Assembly (NCBI RefSeq): GCF_030813505.1 | Contig: NZ_JAUSUE010000001.1 | Source: Pectinatus haikarae | GTDB lineage: Bacteria; Bacillota; Negativicutes; Selenomonadales; Selenomonadaceae | Direction: 5' to 3' (one strand) | DNA length: 64,000 nt | In this document: positions 1 to 9,560 of the stretch, one piece after another | Position numbering within the stretch: the stretch's first letter is position 1 | Layout: the number at the start of each line of letters is the position of its first letter | Notes under the pieces: model-generated | Database searches by the model: none | What the model was told of the DNA's origin: nothing | Seen by the model: the letters and a program-made list of their open reading frames with translations, nothing else | Translations under genes and position numbers: made by a program

Positions 1-1701
1 CGTTACAAAGAAACAAATTCCGACGTGATGCGCGAAGGATATGAAGCATATATGAGTACTACACCCTGCCCCGTATGCGGCGGCGCACGTTTAAAGCCCG
101 AGGCTCTGGCAATAACGATAGGCGAAAAAAATATAAATGAAGTAACTGATATGACCATAGCACAGGCTGATAATTTTTTTCGCGATCTGCAGCTTGATAA
201 ACGCCAGAAGCTTATAGCTTCCCAGATTTTGAAGGAAATCCATGCCCGGCTTGGCTTTCTGCTCAATGTCGGTCTCGATTATCTCACACTTGGACGTGCG
301 GCAGGGACCTTATCCGGCGGAGAAGCTCAGCGCATAAGACTCGCCACACAAATCGGTTCCGGACTGACAGGCGTTTTATATATACTGGATGAACCAAGCA
401 TCGGTCTTCATCAGCGGGATAATAACCGGCTTTTAGCCACACTCAAGCATCTGCGTGATCTCGGCAATACACTTATAGTTGTTGAGCATGATGAAGACAC
501 TATGTACGCGGCAGACAATATTATTGATATAGGTCCCGAGGCCGGTGCCAATGGCGGAAATGTAATTGCACAGGGTACTGCCGATGAAATAAAAAAAATA
601 CCGGCTTCAATCACCGGACAATATATGAGCCGTAAAAAATTTATTCCTGTGCCGCTTGAAAGAAGAAAAGGCAGCGGTAAATTTATTGAAATCGTCGGTG
701 CTGCCGAAAACAATCTAAAAAACATTCGGGTAAAATTTCCGTTGGGAATGCTGACACTCGTCACGGGAGTTTCAGGATCGGGTAAGTCCACACTGGTAAA
801 TGAAATCTTGTATAAGGGACTTGCCGCCAGCTTCTATGTTAACAGAGGAAAACCCGGTAAACATAAATCAATCAAGGGTATTGAAAATATAGATAAAATA
901 ATCAATATAGATCAGTCACCGATAGGACGCACTCCCCGCTCCAATCCAGCCACCTACACAAGTGTCTTCGATACTATACGGGAAGTTTTCAGTCAAACCA
1001 ATGAAGCCAAAATCCGCGGCTACAAGCCGGGAAGATTCAGCTTCAACGTCAAAGGCGGTCGGTGTGAATCATGCCATGGCGACGGTATAATAAAAATAGA
1101 GATGCATTTTCTGCCCGATATCTATGTTCCCTGCGAGGTATGCAAGGGAGCCCGCTATAATCGTGAGACACTTGAGGTCAGATATAAGGGAAAAAATATT
1201 TCTGATGTTTTGCAGCTGGTAGTTGACGATGCTGTGGAATTCTTCAAAAATATCCCTAAACTTCATCGCCAGCTGCTCATTTTACAGGACGTAGGACTTG
1301 GCTATATGCAGCTTGGACAGCCTGCCACAACTTTATCGGGCGGTGAAGCCCAGCGTGTGAAATTGGCTACAGAGCTGGCAAAAAGAAGCACAGGACGCAC
1401 TCTTTATATTTTGGATGAACCAACAACAGGTCTGCATACTGCCGATATTCACAAATTAATGAATGTCCTGCAGCGATTAGTCGACAACGGTGATACCGTA
1501 GTCGTCATCGAGCATAATCTTGATGTTATAAAAACTGCGGATTATATAATTGATCTCGGCCCTGAAGGCGGAGACAGGGGCGGTACCGTTGTGGCCAAGG
1601 GAACTCCCGAGCAAATAGTGAAAGTCAGTGAATCCTATACCGGACAATTTCTTGCTCCCGTGCTGGCCGAAGGCATAAAATTAACGGCGCAGAATAAGTA
1701 A
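1..1701 (+). CDS. uvrA: UvrABC excinuclease subunit A, 3' part (5' end outside window)
   Basis: The frame is open from base 1, so this is the C-terminal 566 residues of a protein that is normally about 940 residues. UvrA is the damage-recognition ATPase of nucleotide excision repair; it works as a dimer and loads UvrB on DNA. Visible: the end of ATPase domain I with the LSGGEAQR signature (about 310-345) and its ILDEPSIGLH Walker B; the second Walker A GVSGSGKST (about 765-792); a zinc module with two CxxC pairs (CESC and CEVC, about 1063-1150); and the second LSGGEAQR plus ILDEPTTGLH (about 1333-1440). The protein ends normally and is followed by a hairpin terminator. The identification is very secure. 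Confidence 0.97.
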   Translation, partial: RYKETNSDVMREGYEAYMSTTPCPVCGGARLKPEALAITIGEKNINEVTDMTIAQADNFFRDLQLDKRQKLIASQILKEIHARLGFLLNVGLDYLTLGRAAGTLSGGEAQRIRLATQIGSGLTGVLYILDEPSIGLHQRDNNRLLATLKHLRDLGNTLIVVEHDEDTMYAADNIIDIGPEAGANGGNVIAQGTADEIKKIPASITGQYMSRKKFIPVPLERRKGSGKFIEIVGAAENNLKNIRVKFPLGMLTLVTGVSGSGKSTLVNEILYKGLAASFYVNRGKPGKHKSIKGIENIDKIINIDQSPIGRTPRSNPATYTSVFDTIREVFSQTNEAKIRGYKPGRFSFNVKGGRCESCHGDGIIKIEMHFLPDIYVPCEVCKGARYNRETLEVRYKGKNISDVLQLVVDDAVEFFKNIPKLHRQLLILQDVGLGYMQLGQPATTLSGGEAQRVKLATELAKRSTGRTLYILDEPTTGLHTADIHKLMNVLQRLVDNGDTVVVIEHNLDVIKTADYIIDLGPEGGDRGGTVVAKGTPEQIVKVSESYTGQFLAPVLAEGIKLTAQNK

Positions 1702-1755
1702 TTGTCTTACTGATTTCTAATTTTTACAGCACAGACAGAACAGTTTGCGGTAAAT

Positions 1756-1798
1756 ACCGGAATAAGCTGGTGTAAAATCTTATTCCGGTTATTTTTTT
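1756..1798 (+). terminator. Rho-independent terminator of uvrA
   Basis: An 11-bp perfect stem (1756-1766 with 1779-1789) and a 12-nt loop are followed by a run of T, 55 bases after the uvrA stop. Confidence 0.8.
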
Positions 1799-1801
1799 AC
1801 A

Positions 1802-1842
1802 GAAAAAAAGCATAAAATACCACCACAGGATATTTTATGCTT
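1802..1842 (-). terminator. Terminator of the chemoreceptor gene
   Basis: A 12-bp AT-rich perfect stem (1808-1819 with 1831-1842) is preceded on the plus strand by an A-run, which reads as a U-run after the hairpin on the minus strand. It lies just past the minus-strand stop at 1873 and back to back with the uvrA terminator. Confidence 0.75.
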
Positions 1843-1872
1843 AAAACATATGCGAATTAAATATACAATCTT

Positions 1873-3597
1873 TTAGGAAACTTTAAATGCTCCAATCGAA
1901 TTTTGCAGATCATCAGCCATTTTTGCTAAATGCTGGCTTGATGAGGCAATTTCTTCCACTGATGCCGACTGTTCCTCCGTAGCCGCAGAAATAGTCTGAG
2001 TCTGCTCGGAAGTTTTCCGGCTTTCATCATTAATTCCCTGCACAGTATTCACCACATGATGGGCACTGCCTGTTATTTCCTGGACTGCTGCTGATATTTC
2101 ATGTATCTGCCCCGTCATTTCCCTTACCATCAGCAAGATTGCTTCAAAGCTTTTTCCGGCAGCCGATACCACTTTAGCACCTGATTCGACTTCTTTTTTA
2201 CCGTCATCCATAAACTTAACTGCGTTATCAGTCTTTAACTGCACTTCATTTATAAGCTCTGTTATCTGTTTTGCCGCATCCTGCGACTGTTCAGCCAGCT
2301 TTCTGACTTCCTCTGCAACTACCGCAAATCCTTTACCTGCCTCTCCGGCTCTGGCAGCCTCTATTGCCGCATTTAATGCCAAAAGATTTGTCTGTCCCGA
2401 GATAGCAGAAATCACATCTACTATTTTGCCTATACGTTTCGATTTTTCCTCTAATTCACTGATCACTCCGGAAGTATCATTTGTTTTCTGTTCAATGACG
2501 CTCATCTGAGCAACTGCCTGCTTTATTGCCTCTTCACCGCCATTTGCGGCTGTCGCAGTTTTTTCAGAAGATAATGAAACTACCTCTGTATTTGAGGACA
2601 CCTGTTGTATTGCAGTTGAAATCTGTTCTGCCACGGCGGTTGCATTATTGGCAAGATCCAACTGCTTTTCTGCTCCGTGGGCGACTTCGGCTACTGATCC
2701 GGCGACCTGATTAGAAGCCTGTGCCGATTGCTCAGCACTTGCTGTCAGTTCTTCCGATGAGGCCGCCAGCTGCTGCGCCGTATTCATAAGATGGCTGATC
2801 AGTGTTTTTATATTTTTATTCATTTCAGCTACGGCTCTTGATACATTGCCAAATTCACTTCTATCATTCAGGTTGTCTGCTGAAACGTTTATGGAAAAAT
2901 CTCCTTTGGCTATTATTTCCAAATGTTCCACAACGTCCTTCAATCTTTTTTGAATGCGCCGCGTAATAAGCCACCCCAGCCAAACTCCCAAAATAACCGC
3001 AGCCGCGACAATCGCAAAAAACAATTTGCTGGCGAAAGCAAATTGTTTTTTGCTGTCTTCATTCATTGCAGCCGCATCTTCATTCATCTTATTAGAAGAA
3101 TCTGTAAGTTCCTTGCTGAATCTTTCCATCAACGGTTTTCCCTGCTGTATATACAGCGCATATGCTTCTGCATCCTTATTTTGTACAGCCAAATCTAAAA
3201 CTTTATTCCGCACCGCATGATATTCCGCAAAATCTGCCCTTACCTTATCAATTCTTGATTTTTGTTCACTTGTCAAATTCAAATCGGCAACTTTATCCAA
3301 ATTATCACTGAAAATTTTTGTTCTTTCATCTATGTCTTTCATAAGCAGATCACTCGTCTGTTTATTATTGTCAAGCATAAGATTAAATGTATCTGCCTGT
3401 ATAGCTCTGGAGTGATTTCTATTATCAATAAGTAAATTTGTTGCCTTCATCTTTTCATTATACATCTGTTCAAGAGCATCATCAGCCTTGCCCAGAAAAT
3501 AGTAGCCTGTACCGCCAACAACTACAACAGCTGCCAATAGAACTATTACCAACAATGCCAATTTTTGTACAACTTTCAAGTTATCCAACCAAGCCAT
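1873..3597 (-). CDS. Methyl-accepting chemotaxis protein
   Basis: A 574-residue chemoreceptor with the usual order: N-terminal membrane helix (about residues 11-33), an extracytoplasmic helical sensor of about 150 residues that resembles a four-helix-bundle type, a second membrane helix (about 190-210), HAMP (about 211-265), and a long cytoplasmic coiled-coil signalling domain. The conserved hairpin tip is seen around residue 417 (EAARAGEAGKGFAVVAEEVR), where CheA and CheW bind. An AAGGAT sequence 9 bases upstream supports the ATG at 3597. It is a single gene with its own terminator; no che or flagellar genes are in the window. The ligand cannot be read from the sequence. Confidence 0.95.
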   Translation of the reverse strand: MAWLDNLKVVQKLALLVIVLLAAVVVVGGTGYYFLGKADDALEQMYNEKMKATNLLIDNRNHSRAIQADTFNLMLDNNKQTSDLLMKDIDERTKIFSDNLDKVADLNLTSEQKSRIDKVRADFAEYHAVRNKVLDLAVQNKDAEAYALYIQQGKPLMERFSKELTDSSNKMNEDAAAMNEDSKKQFAFASKLFFAIVAAAVILGVWLGWLITRRIQKRLKDVVEHLEIIAKGDFSINVSADNLNDRSEFGNVSRAVAEMNKNIKTLISHLMNTAQQLAASSEELTASAEQSAQASNQVAGSVAEVAHGAEKQLDLANNATAVAEQISTAIQQVSSNTEVVSLSSEKTATAANGGEEAIKQAVAQMSVIEQKTNDTSGVISELEEKSKRIGKIVDVISAISGQTNLLALNAAIEAARAGEAGKGFAVVAEEVRKLAEQSQDAAKQITELINEVQLKTDNAVKFMDDGKKEVESGAKVVSAAGKSFEAILLMVREMTGQIHEISAAVQEITGSAHHVVNTVQGINDESRKTSEQTQTISAATEEQSASVEEIASSSQHLAKMADDLQNSIGAFKVS

Positions 3598-3976
3598 TCA
3601 ATGCACATCCTTCAAATTTAAATAGTCTTTGCTATTACCTGACAGACAGATAATCAGATAAACCTAATAAGAGAACTTGAAACAAATCATACTCGTACTA
3701 CTGCATGAATGCAGATATGCATTTTTCAGCTTGCCACAGCGTTATTCAGCTGCATATGTACATCGCACCTAAAATCATCGACTTCACTATACAACAATTC
3801 TATTGCGAAATAAATTCTCATATTTTTCAGTTATCTGACTATCATCTTCTCTCATACACGGTCAATTATAATTCTATAGACTTACTTTGTCAATACTATA
3901 GAATTAATAGTTTTCCAGGATTATATGCTATATTATTATTAATTATTACCATAGAATTATTTTAGGGTGGCTCAAA
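3598..3976. promoter_or_regulatory. 379-bp divergent intergenic region with an inverted-repeat operator candidate
   Basis: This AT-rich region separates the chemoreceptor (minus) and the XRE regulator (plus). It holds an 11-bp perfect inverted repeat, TAATTCTATAG at 3869-3879 and CTATAGAATTA at 3896-3906, centres about 27 bases apart, and a third partial copy (ATAGAATTA) at 3951-3959. An extended -10-like TGCTATATT is at 3926-3934. The arrangement fits an operator bound by the adjacent XRE protein (autoregulation), but this is inference. No other gene is seen here. Confidence 0.4.
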
Positions 3977-4279
3977 ATGAACGTAGCTAAACGAATTACC
4001 GAATTACGCAAATTAAAAGGGTACAGCACCAACAAGCTTGCCATTACATCTGATCTGTCACAGGGATTTGTCCGGCAGATTGAATTGGGAAAAAAGCAGC
4101 CGACCGTTGATTCGCTGCGAAAAATATGCAATGGGTTGGGTATCAGTCTGCACGATTTTTTTTCCGATGAAACAGTGGCAATTCCGCTTGACATTGAATC
4201 TCTCATTAATGTCGCAAAAACTTTAACACCGGAGCAAAGACGCGCTCTGCAGTCATTTCTGGAATTAATGAAAAAATGA
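3977..4279 (+). CDS. XRE-family helix-turn-helix regulator
   Basis: A 100-residue DNA-binding protein. Residues about 5-62 form a Cro/CI-type HTH (RITELRKLKGYSTNKLA, then SQGFVRQIELGKKQPTVDSL) with the typical following LGISLHDFF segment. The C-terminal 35 residues are helical and may dimerise. There is no ligand-binding domain. A GGGTGG lies 8 bases before the ATG. It is a lone gene, ended by a strong bidirectional terminator. Targets are unknown; the inverted repeats in its own upstream region make autorepression likely. Confidence 0.9.
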   Translation: MNVAKRITELRKLKGYSTNKLAITSDLSQGFVRQIELGKKQPTVDSLRKICNGLGISLHDFFSDETVAIPLDIESLINVAKTLTPEQRRALQSFLELMKK

Positions 4280-4386
4280 CATGTTGGACGTTATATAACA
4301 TTGCAGCGGGAACAAATCACTTTACGGCATTTCTTTTTGTTTATTTAGTTTTCTGCTCATCTATTATTAATTTATTTATTGACAAA

Positions 4387-4424
4387 TATACTAAAAGCGC
4401 GGAAAAATCCGCGCTTTTAGTATA
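4387..4424. terminator. Bidirectional terminator, 17-bp stem
   Basis: A perfect 17-bp stem (4387-4403 with 4408-4424) with an AAAA loop lies between the plus-strand XRE gene and the minus-strand dehydrogenase gene. A and T tracts inside the stem serve both directions. Confidence 0.8.
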
Positions 4425-4455
4425 TTGTGTCTTTGCTGTAATAATTTTTAGAAAT

Positions 4456-5412
4456 TCATTTTTTATAGCCTGTTGAAAAATCAACTTCATTCATTAATTT
4501 ATCATTTTTTAAAAATTTTTCCAGATTATCACCGGCAATTTTTACTATGTTGTCCAAAGTAGCGGGTAAATGATACTGACCTGCCGTATGCGGTGTAATA
4601 TGAATATTTTTGATCTGCCACATAATATGATCTCTTGGCAGCGGTTCCGGATCTGTCACATCAACGGCAGCCCCCGCCAGTTGTCCGCACATAACGGCAT
4701 CACACATATCATCTGTTATTACAGAAGTGCCTCTGCCTATATTAATGAAAAAAGTTCCTTTTTTCATCAAAGAAAATTTTTCCTTGCCGAGCAGATGATA
4801 TGTGGCATCCGTCCCGGGCAGGCTGTTTACCACAATATCCGCTTTTTGCAGACATTCATCCAGATCATTCATAGTAAACAACTCATCAACATATTCTGGT
4901 TTCACTGACGGCCGCCGTTTGATGCCAACAACAAAAGCACCTAACGCTTTCACTTTTTTAGCGAAACTTCTGCCTATATCACCGAGCCCCAAAACAAGCA
5001 CTGATGACCCGGCGACGGAAGCTACTTCTCCCTCATCCTGCCACAAATGATTTTTTTGATTATCATGATAAACATATAATTTCTTTTGCATTGCCAGCAA
5101 TACAGCCAGCATATACTCTGATATGGCCAAACCATATGCACCTGTGGCATTGGTCAGCATTACGCCCTTTCGCAGCACACCGCTGCGACAATAGTTTTGT
5201 GCTCCGGCACTGTTCAGCTGAATCCATTTGAGAGCTGCTGCATTGTTCATTCTGTCTACAGGCGGATTGCCTATAATAATATCGGCCTGTGCCAACTGTC
5301 CGTCAGTAGGCTGGCGGGCATAAATAAAACTGCATTTTTTCCCTTTGCCTTCCAGATAGTTTCTGTGTCTTTCCTTCAATGACATCATAACCAGAACATG
5401 CATGATTTTCAA
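4456..5412 (-). CDS. D-isomer-specific 2-hydroxyacid dehydrogenase family protein
   Basis: A 318-residue NAD(P)-dependent dehydrogenase of the D-2-hydroxyacid (PGDH/GhrA-like) family. The Rossmann motif GLGDIG lies near residue 143. Catalytic Arg is in the INIGRGT segment, the acidic residue is in DVTDPEPLP, and catalytic His is in HITPHTAG, so the active site is complete. It starts 3 bases after the pgi stop and is the last gene of the sugar-phosphate operon read on the minus strand. The substrate is not resolved; glyoxylate/hydroxypyruvate reductase or phosphoglycerate dehydrogenase-like roles are possible. Confidence 0.88.
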   Translation of the reverse strand: MKIMHVLVMMSLKERHRNYLEGKGKKCSFIYARQPTDGQLAQADIIIGNPPVDRMNNAAALKWIQLNSAGAQNYCRSGVLRKGVMLTNATGAYGLAISEYMLAVLLAMQKKLYVYHDNQKNHLWQDEGEVASVAGSSVLVLGLGDIGRSFAKKVKALGAFVVGIKRRPSVKPEYVDELFTMNDLDECLQKADIVVNSLPGTDATYHLLGKEKFSLMKKGTFFINIGRGTSVITDDMCDAVMCGQLAGAAVDVTDPEPLPRDHIMWQIKNIHITPHTAGQYHLPATLDNIVKIAGDNLEKFLKNDKLMNEVDFSTGYKK

Positions 5413-5415
5413 CTC

Positions 5416-6888
5416 CTATTTTTCGGCTTGCTGGGCTTTTACCTGCTGAAGCTTAGGCCCCATAATCTTTTTATATGCTTCGACGCCGGGTTGGTTAAAG
5501 GCATCTACATCAGCCAATTCACCTTCATAGGAAATTGACATTGCCAGCATATACAACAGTTCACCCAAATAATACGCATTTAATTTCGGCAGACTAAAAA
5601 GTGCATTGAATCTATTATTAGATATAAGTGCATCGGCATTGGACTGACGAGCTACTTCCAGTGCCTGTCCCATTGTAACACCGGAAATATCAGCAAGTTT
5701 CTGCACAGTCGGGAATACGTTTGGCACGGCTAGATCATTTGCCCATTTTTCTATACGAATAAACTGAACAATTTTATTAAGCTTGCCTTCCTGATGCTGC
5801 TGTGTTTGAGAGTGCATGTCTCTTGTACCAAGTGCCACTATCGGTGTTCGTCCATAGCATACCTCTTTGCCTTCCTTATTGAACTGCTTGCCCAAAGACT
5901 CAGCCAGCAGCTGTATATACCACATGGAAACCGATTCAAGATAATCACCGTAAGGCATCATCACTTCCTCATCCCGTCCATATTTTTTAGCAGCAATGAA
6001 TTTTAATGCTGCATTCAACATCGCCGGATTCTGCCATATATCGTTATTTTGACAGGCCTTGTCCATATTTCTTGCGCCTTCGAGGAATGCTTCGATATCA
6101 AAACCGACAACAGCTGCCAGCACAAGCCCGACTTCGCAGAAAATAGTAAAACGGCCCCCCACTCCATCCGGAACTGCAAAACTTTCCCATTTATTTTCCA
6201 TCGCCATTTTTTTCAACAAAGTCGGTTTTTCTTCATTGGGATCAGTAACAGCAACAACTTCAACTTTAACGTTTTTATTTTTCTTTAAAGCATCGTAAAT
6301 AACCATGAAATTGGACATGGTATCCAATGTACCACCGGATTTCGATATACATATGAGCATAACCTTATACTTACGCGAATTTTTTTTATCATGATGCACC
6401 GACATATCGGCTGCGTATTTTATATAATCGATCAGATCCTTTGTACTGCGCGGATCAATATTGTTGCCGCTGAAAAATACCTTAGGATACCCCTTTCTTT
6501 CTTCACGTGTTTTCAAATTCCAAAAGCTGCCGCACTGTACGTCAAACAATACCTTATTGCCTAAAAAAGAACCGCCTATGCCGAGCGAAACTACAGCATC
6601 CACACGATTTCTCGCTGATTCACCGAATTTTTTAAGACGGGCCACTGATTCCGGTGAATTTAAATTTCCTTTTTCAATATACGGCAGCTGACTAAACAAT
6701 ACTTTTTCCGGTGTGCCGTCCTTCGATAAATGGCCGCGTATCACACCTGTCCTGCGCATGACATCCATAGCCTCATGTGCTTTCTTTAATTCCGGCAGCA
6801 ATGCGGACACATCTTCTTTTGTCACGCATCCGTCCCCCAGAAGATTTTCATAGTCAAATTCAAAACCGGATTCCAATTTCAAACTCAT
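5416..6888 (-). CDS. pgi: Glucose-6-phosphate isomerase
   Basis: Interconverts glucose-6-P and fructose-6-P. Recognisable segments include GIGGSFLGNK, the SKSGGT phosphate-binding motif (CISKSGGTLDT), GVGGRFT, and the DMHSQTQQHQEG segment of the single-domain, roughly 450-500-residue bacterial type. An in-frame ATG exists at 6906, but GAGGGG lies 8 bases upstream of the ATG at 6888, which gives 490 residues starting MSLKLES; I prefer that start. It sits between galU and the dehydrogenase gene on the same strand, so the operon supplies hexose phosphates for both glycolysis and nucleotide-sugar synthesis. Confidence 0.95.
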   Translation of the reverse strand: MSLKLESGFEFDYENLLGDGCVTKEDVSALLPELKKAHEAMDVMRRTGVIRGHLSKDGTPEKVLFSQLPYIEKGNLNSPESVARLKKFGESARNRVDAVVSLGIGGSFLGNKVLFDVQCGSFWNLKTREERKGYPKVFFSGNNIDPRSTKDLIDYIKYAADMSVHHDKKNSRKYKVMLICISKSGGTLDTMSNFMVIYDALKKNKNVKVEVVAVTDPNEEKPTLLKKMAMENKWESFAVPDGVGGRFTIFCEVGLVLAAVVGFDIEAFLEGARNMDKACQNNDIWQNPAMLNAALKFIAAKKYGRDEEVMMPYGDYLESVSMWYIQLLAESLGKQFNKEGKEVCYGRTPIVALGTRDMHSQTQQHQEGKLNKIVQFIRIEKWANDLAVPNVFPTVQKLADISGVTMGQALEVARQSNADALISNNRFNALFSLPKLNAYYLGELLYMLAMSISYEGELADVDAFNQPGVEAYKKIMGPKLQQVKAQQAEK

Positions 6889-7062
6889 TTTCGTAACCCC
6901 TCTCATAAATAAATTCTGATATACCCTCTGCCTAACCTAAAGCGCACGGACAAAATATTTTTTAACCGGCGGCGTTTTACTGATACACCATTTATTTTAA
7001 ACGGAATATTTTCCGTCAAAAATCACTTGCGGCAACCATCACCACGATCTGCCTTCAACCCA

Positions 7063-7965
7063 TCATTCTTCTGATATACCTTTTTCTGCCTTTAAAAGCG
7101 GTCCCATTGTCCTGAGCATATATGCCATAAATCGGTCACGCAATTCAGGCCTTTTCAAAGCATACTCCACCGTAGCTTCTAAAAATCCCTCTTTATCACC
7201 GATATCGTAGCGTCTGCCTGAAAAATTCAGGGCAAATACTTTTTGTTTGCTGCTCAATTCGCATATCGCATCCGTAAGTTGTATTTCATTACCGCTGCCG
7301 GGTGTAGTATGTTCCAAAATATCAAAGATCTGCGGAACCAGTATATATCGTCCCAAGACGGCCAAATCAGAAGGAGCCTTTTCCAATATCGGCTTTTCAA
7401 CGAGATTCTTCGCCAGCCATACATTATCCTTGACACGTATTGGATCAACTATCCCATAATTGCACACCTGTGAATGCGGAACCTTTTGCACTCCCAGAAT
7501 GCTTCCGCCCAGATCATCATAAGCTTTTATAAGCTGGGCAAGACATGGCACTTCAGCATCTACAAGATCATCGCCGAGCAGAACAGCGAAGGGTTCATCA
7601 CCGACAAACTGCTTGGCGCACAAGACTGCATGCCCCAAACCGCGGGCTTCCTTCTGTCGTATGAAATGCAGTGATATGCTCGATATTTCCTCGATGGTCT
7701 TGAGCATTTCATATTTACCCTTGGCTTTTAATTGCAATTCCAGTTCCAGTGAACGATCAAAATGATCCTCAATAGAACGCTTGTTCCGTCCTGTTATGAC
7801 TAAAATTTCTTCTATCCCGGATGCGATAGCTTCTTCGATGATAAACTGAATAGCCGGTTTATCCACTATCGGCAGCATTTCCTTCGGCTGGGCCTTCGTT
7901 GCCGGCAGGAATCGTGTACCTAATCCTGCCGCTGGAATAATAGCTTTTCTGATCTTTTTCTGCAT
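7063..7965 (-). CDS. galU: UTP-glucose-1-phosphate uridylyltransferase
   Basis: Makes UDP-glucose from UTP and glucose-1-P. The nucleotidyltransferase signature is at the N-terminus (AAGLGTRFLPATKAQPKEM), followed by IVDKPAIQFIIEEA, LLGDDLVDA, the NLVEKP segment and GSGNEIQLTDAI, all typical of bacterial GalU. The 300-residue length is normal. It lies 37 bases downstream of the phosphohexomutase gene and upstream of pgi on the same strand; together they convert hexose-6-P to UDP-glucose. Confidence 0.95.
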   Translation of the reverse strand: MQKKIRKAIIPAAGLGTRFLPATKAQPKEMLPIVDKPAIQFIIEEAIASGIEEILVITGRNKRSIEDHFDRSLELELQLKAKGKYEMLKTIEEISSISLHFIRQKEARGLGHAVLCAKQFVGDEPFAVLLGDDLVDAEVPCLAQLIKAYDDLGGSILGVQKVPHSQVCNYGIVDPIRVKDNVWLAKNLVEKPILEKAPSDLAVLGRYILVPQIFDILEHTTPGSGNEIQLTDAICELSSKQKVFALNFSGRRYDIGDKEGFLEATVEYALKRPELRDRFMAYMLRTMGPLLKAEKGISEE

Positions 7966-8002
7966 TGATTATTACCACCAATATAATATTTTGTACCGTA
8001 TA

Positions 8003-9355
8003 TTATCCTCTTATAACCAAAAGAAGTTCCTTTGTTTTTTCTGAAAGCAGTTTCTTATCGCCGCGTGACTCCACATTCAGCCTGATGACAGGTTCGGTAT
8101 TGGAAATCCTTAAGTTAAACCGCCAATTATCGTAGGCAACACTAAAACCGTCGGTCCTGTCGATTTTTCCCTTACTGCCATAGATTTTTTCAATTTTCTC
8201 CATAACTGCTCCGGCATCTTTTACCGTACTGTTTATTTCGCCGCTTATCGGGTATTTTTCCATCCGCTCGGCCAGCATTTGAGAAAGAGGCTGCTCTGCC
8301 TTTGACATCAGTTCCGCCACCAAAAGCCATGTGATCATACCGCTGTCACAGAATGTAAATTCTCGAAAATAATTATGTGCTGACATCTCACCGCCGTATA
8401 CGGCATTTTCCTTACGCATCATATCCTTGATAAAGGCATGCCCGCTTTTGCACATAACAGGGATACCGCCGGCTTCTTCCACTATCTCAATAGTATTCCA
8501 TATAAGCCGCGGATCATAAATTATTTTTGCTCCTGCTTCTCTCTGCAGGAAGGCTTTGGCCAAAAACCCCACTATATAATAGCCTTCTATCATCGCACCT
8601 TTTTCATCGAAAATAAAACAGCGGTCAAAGTCTCCGTCCCAGGCAACCCCCAGGTCAGCTTTATTTTCACGCACCGCCTGAGCCGTAGTTTCGCGATTTT
8701 CCAGCAGTATCGGATTCGGTACTCCATTCGGAAAGCTGCCGTCCGGTTCATTATTTACTTTTATAAATTCAAACGGCAAATATTTTTCCATCACGTCAAG
8801 TATAGGCCCTGCCGCACCGTTTCCTGCATTTACCACTACCCTCAATGGTTTGAGTGCTTTTTTGTCGGCATAACCAATAATATGTTCAACGTAATCTGCC
8901 ATTATATCCTTTTTTACAATGCTGCCCTTTTGATCCGATATACTTCCTAATTCACCAGCTATGACTCTGTCCTCTATTTCCTTCAGTCCGGTATCGGAGC
9001 TTATAGGCCGAGCCCCTTCACGCACAAGCTTCATTCCATTGTAATCCTTTGGATTATGGCTTGCCGTTATCATTATACCTCCGTCCAGTTTTAAAAAATA
9101 CGTAGTAAAATAAATCATTTCCGTACCGCACTGACCTATATCCACCACGTCGCAGCCCATTTCATTCAGTCCTCGCACCAGTGCGTCTTTTATCTTCGGA
9201 CCTGACAATCTGATGTCATGACCTACCGCTACTTTTTTGCTTTTCAGCGTGTCAGCAAATACTCTCCCAACACGATAAGCTAATTCCTCATTCACTTCCT
9301 CTGGATATTTCCCGCGGATATCATAAGCCTTGAAGGCTGTGCGCTTTAATTCCAT
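8003..9355 (-). CDS. manB: Phosphomannomutase/phosphoglucomutase
   Basis: A 450-residue alpha-D-phosphohexomutase that interconverts 6-P and 1-P of mannose or glucose. The FKAYDIRG start, the catalytic phosphoserine loop TASHNP (about residue 98), the metal loop DGDFDR (about 240), the sugar-selecting GGEMSAH loop and the C-terminal phosphate-binding RISNTEP are all present. GEMSAH (not GEMSGH) is typical of the bifunctional CpsG/AlgC type. The gene is first in the minus-strand operon with galU and pgi, so phosphoglucomutase activity feeding GalU is likely. The symbol is by family resemblance only. Confidence 0.9.
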   Translation of the reverse strand: MELKRTAFKAYDIRGKYPEEVNEELAYRVGRVFADTLKSKKVAVGHDIRLSGPKIKDALVRGLNEMGCDVVDIGQCGTEMIYFTTYFLKLDGGIMITASHNPKDYNGMKLVREGARPISSDTGLKEIEDRVIAGELGSISDQKGSIVKKDIMADYVEHIIGYADKKALKPLRVVVNAGNGAAGPILDVMEKYLPFEFIKVNNEPDGSFPNGVPNPILLENRETTAQAVRENKADLGVAWDGDFDRCFIFDEKGAMIEGYYIVGFLAKAFLQREAGAKIIYDPRLIWNTIEIVEEAGGIPVMCKSGHAFIKDMMRKENAVYGGEMSAHNYFREFTFCDSGMITWLLVAELMSKAEQPLSQMLAERMEKYPISGEINSTVKDAGAVMEKIEKIYGSKGKIDRTDGFSVAYDNWRFNLRISNTEPVIRLNVESRGDKKLLSEKTKELLLVIRG

Positions 9356-9560
9356 AATTAATCATCCTTTCTCAAATTCCTGAACACTCATTGCAGGACA
9401 AATATTCGATATATTATATTTCGTTGCAAACACAAAAATCCCCTCTAAAAATAAGAGGCCGAAATACTTTTCCTGTCTTTTTATTAAACGTTTACCAAAA
9501 ACAAAAAAAGCCACCAAACAGACCTTTTTTCAATTATCCCTCCTGTCCATACAGTAAATC

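Noticed and set aside
4276..4476. 66-residue plus-strand ORF after the XRE gene
   Set aside because: It has no ribosome site, overlaps the XRE stop and runs through the 17-bp terminator hairpin.
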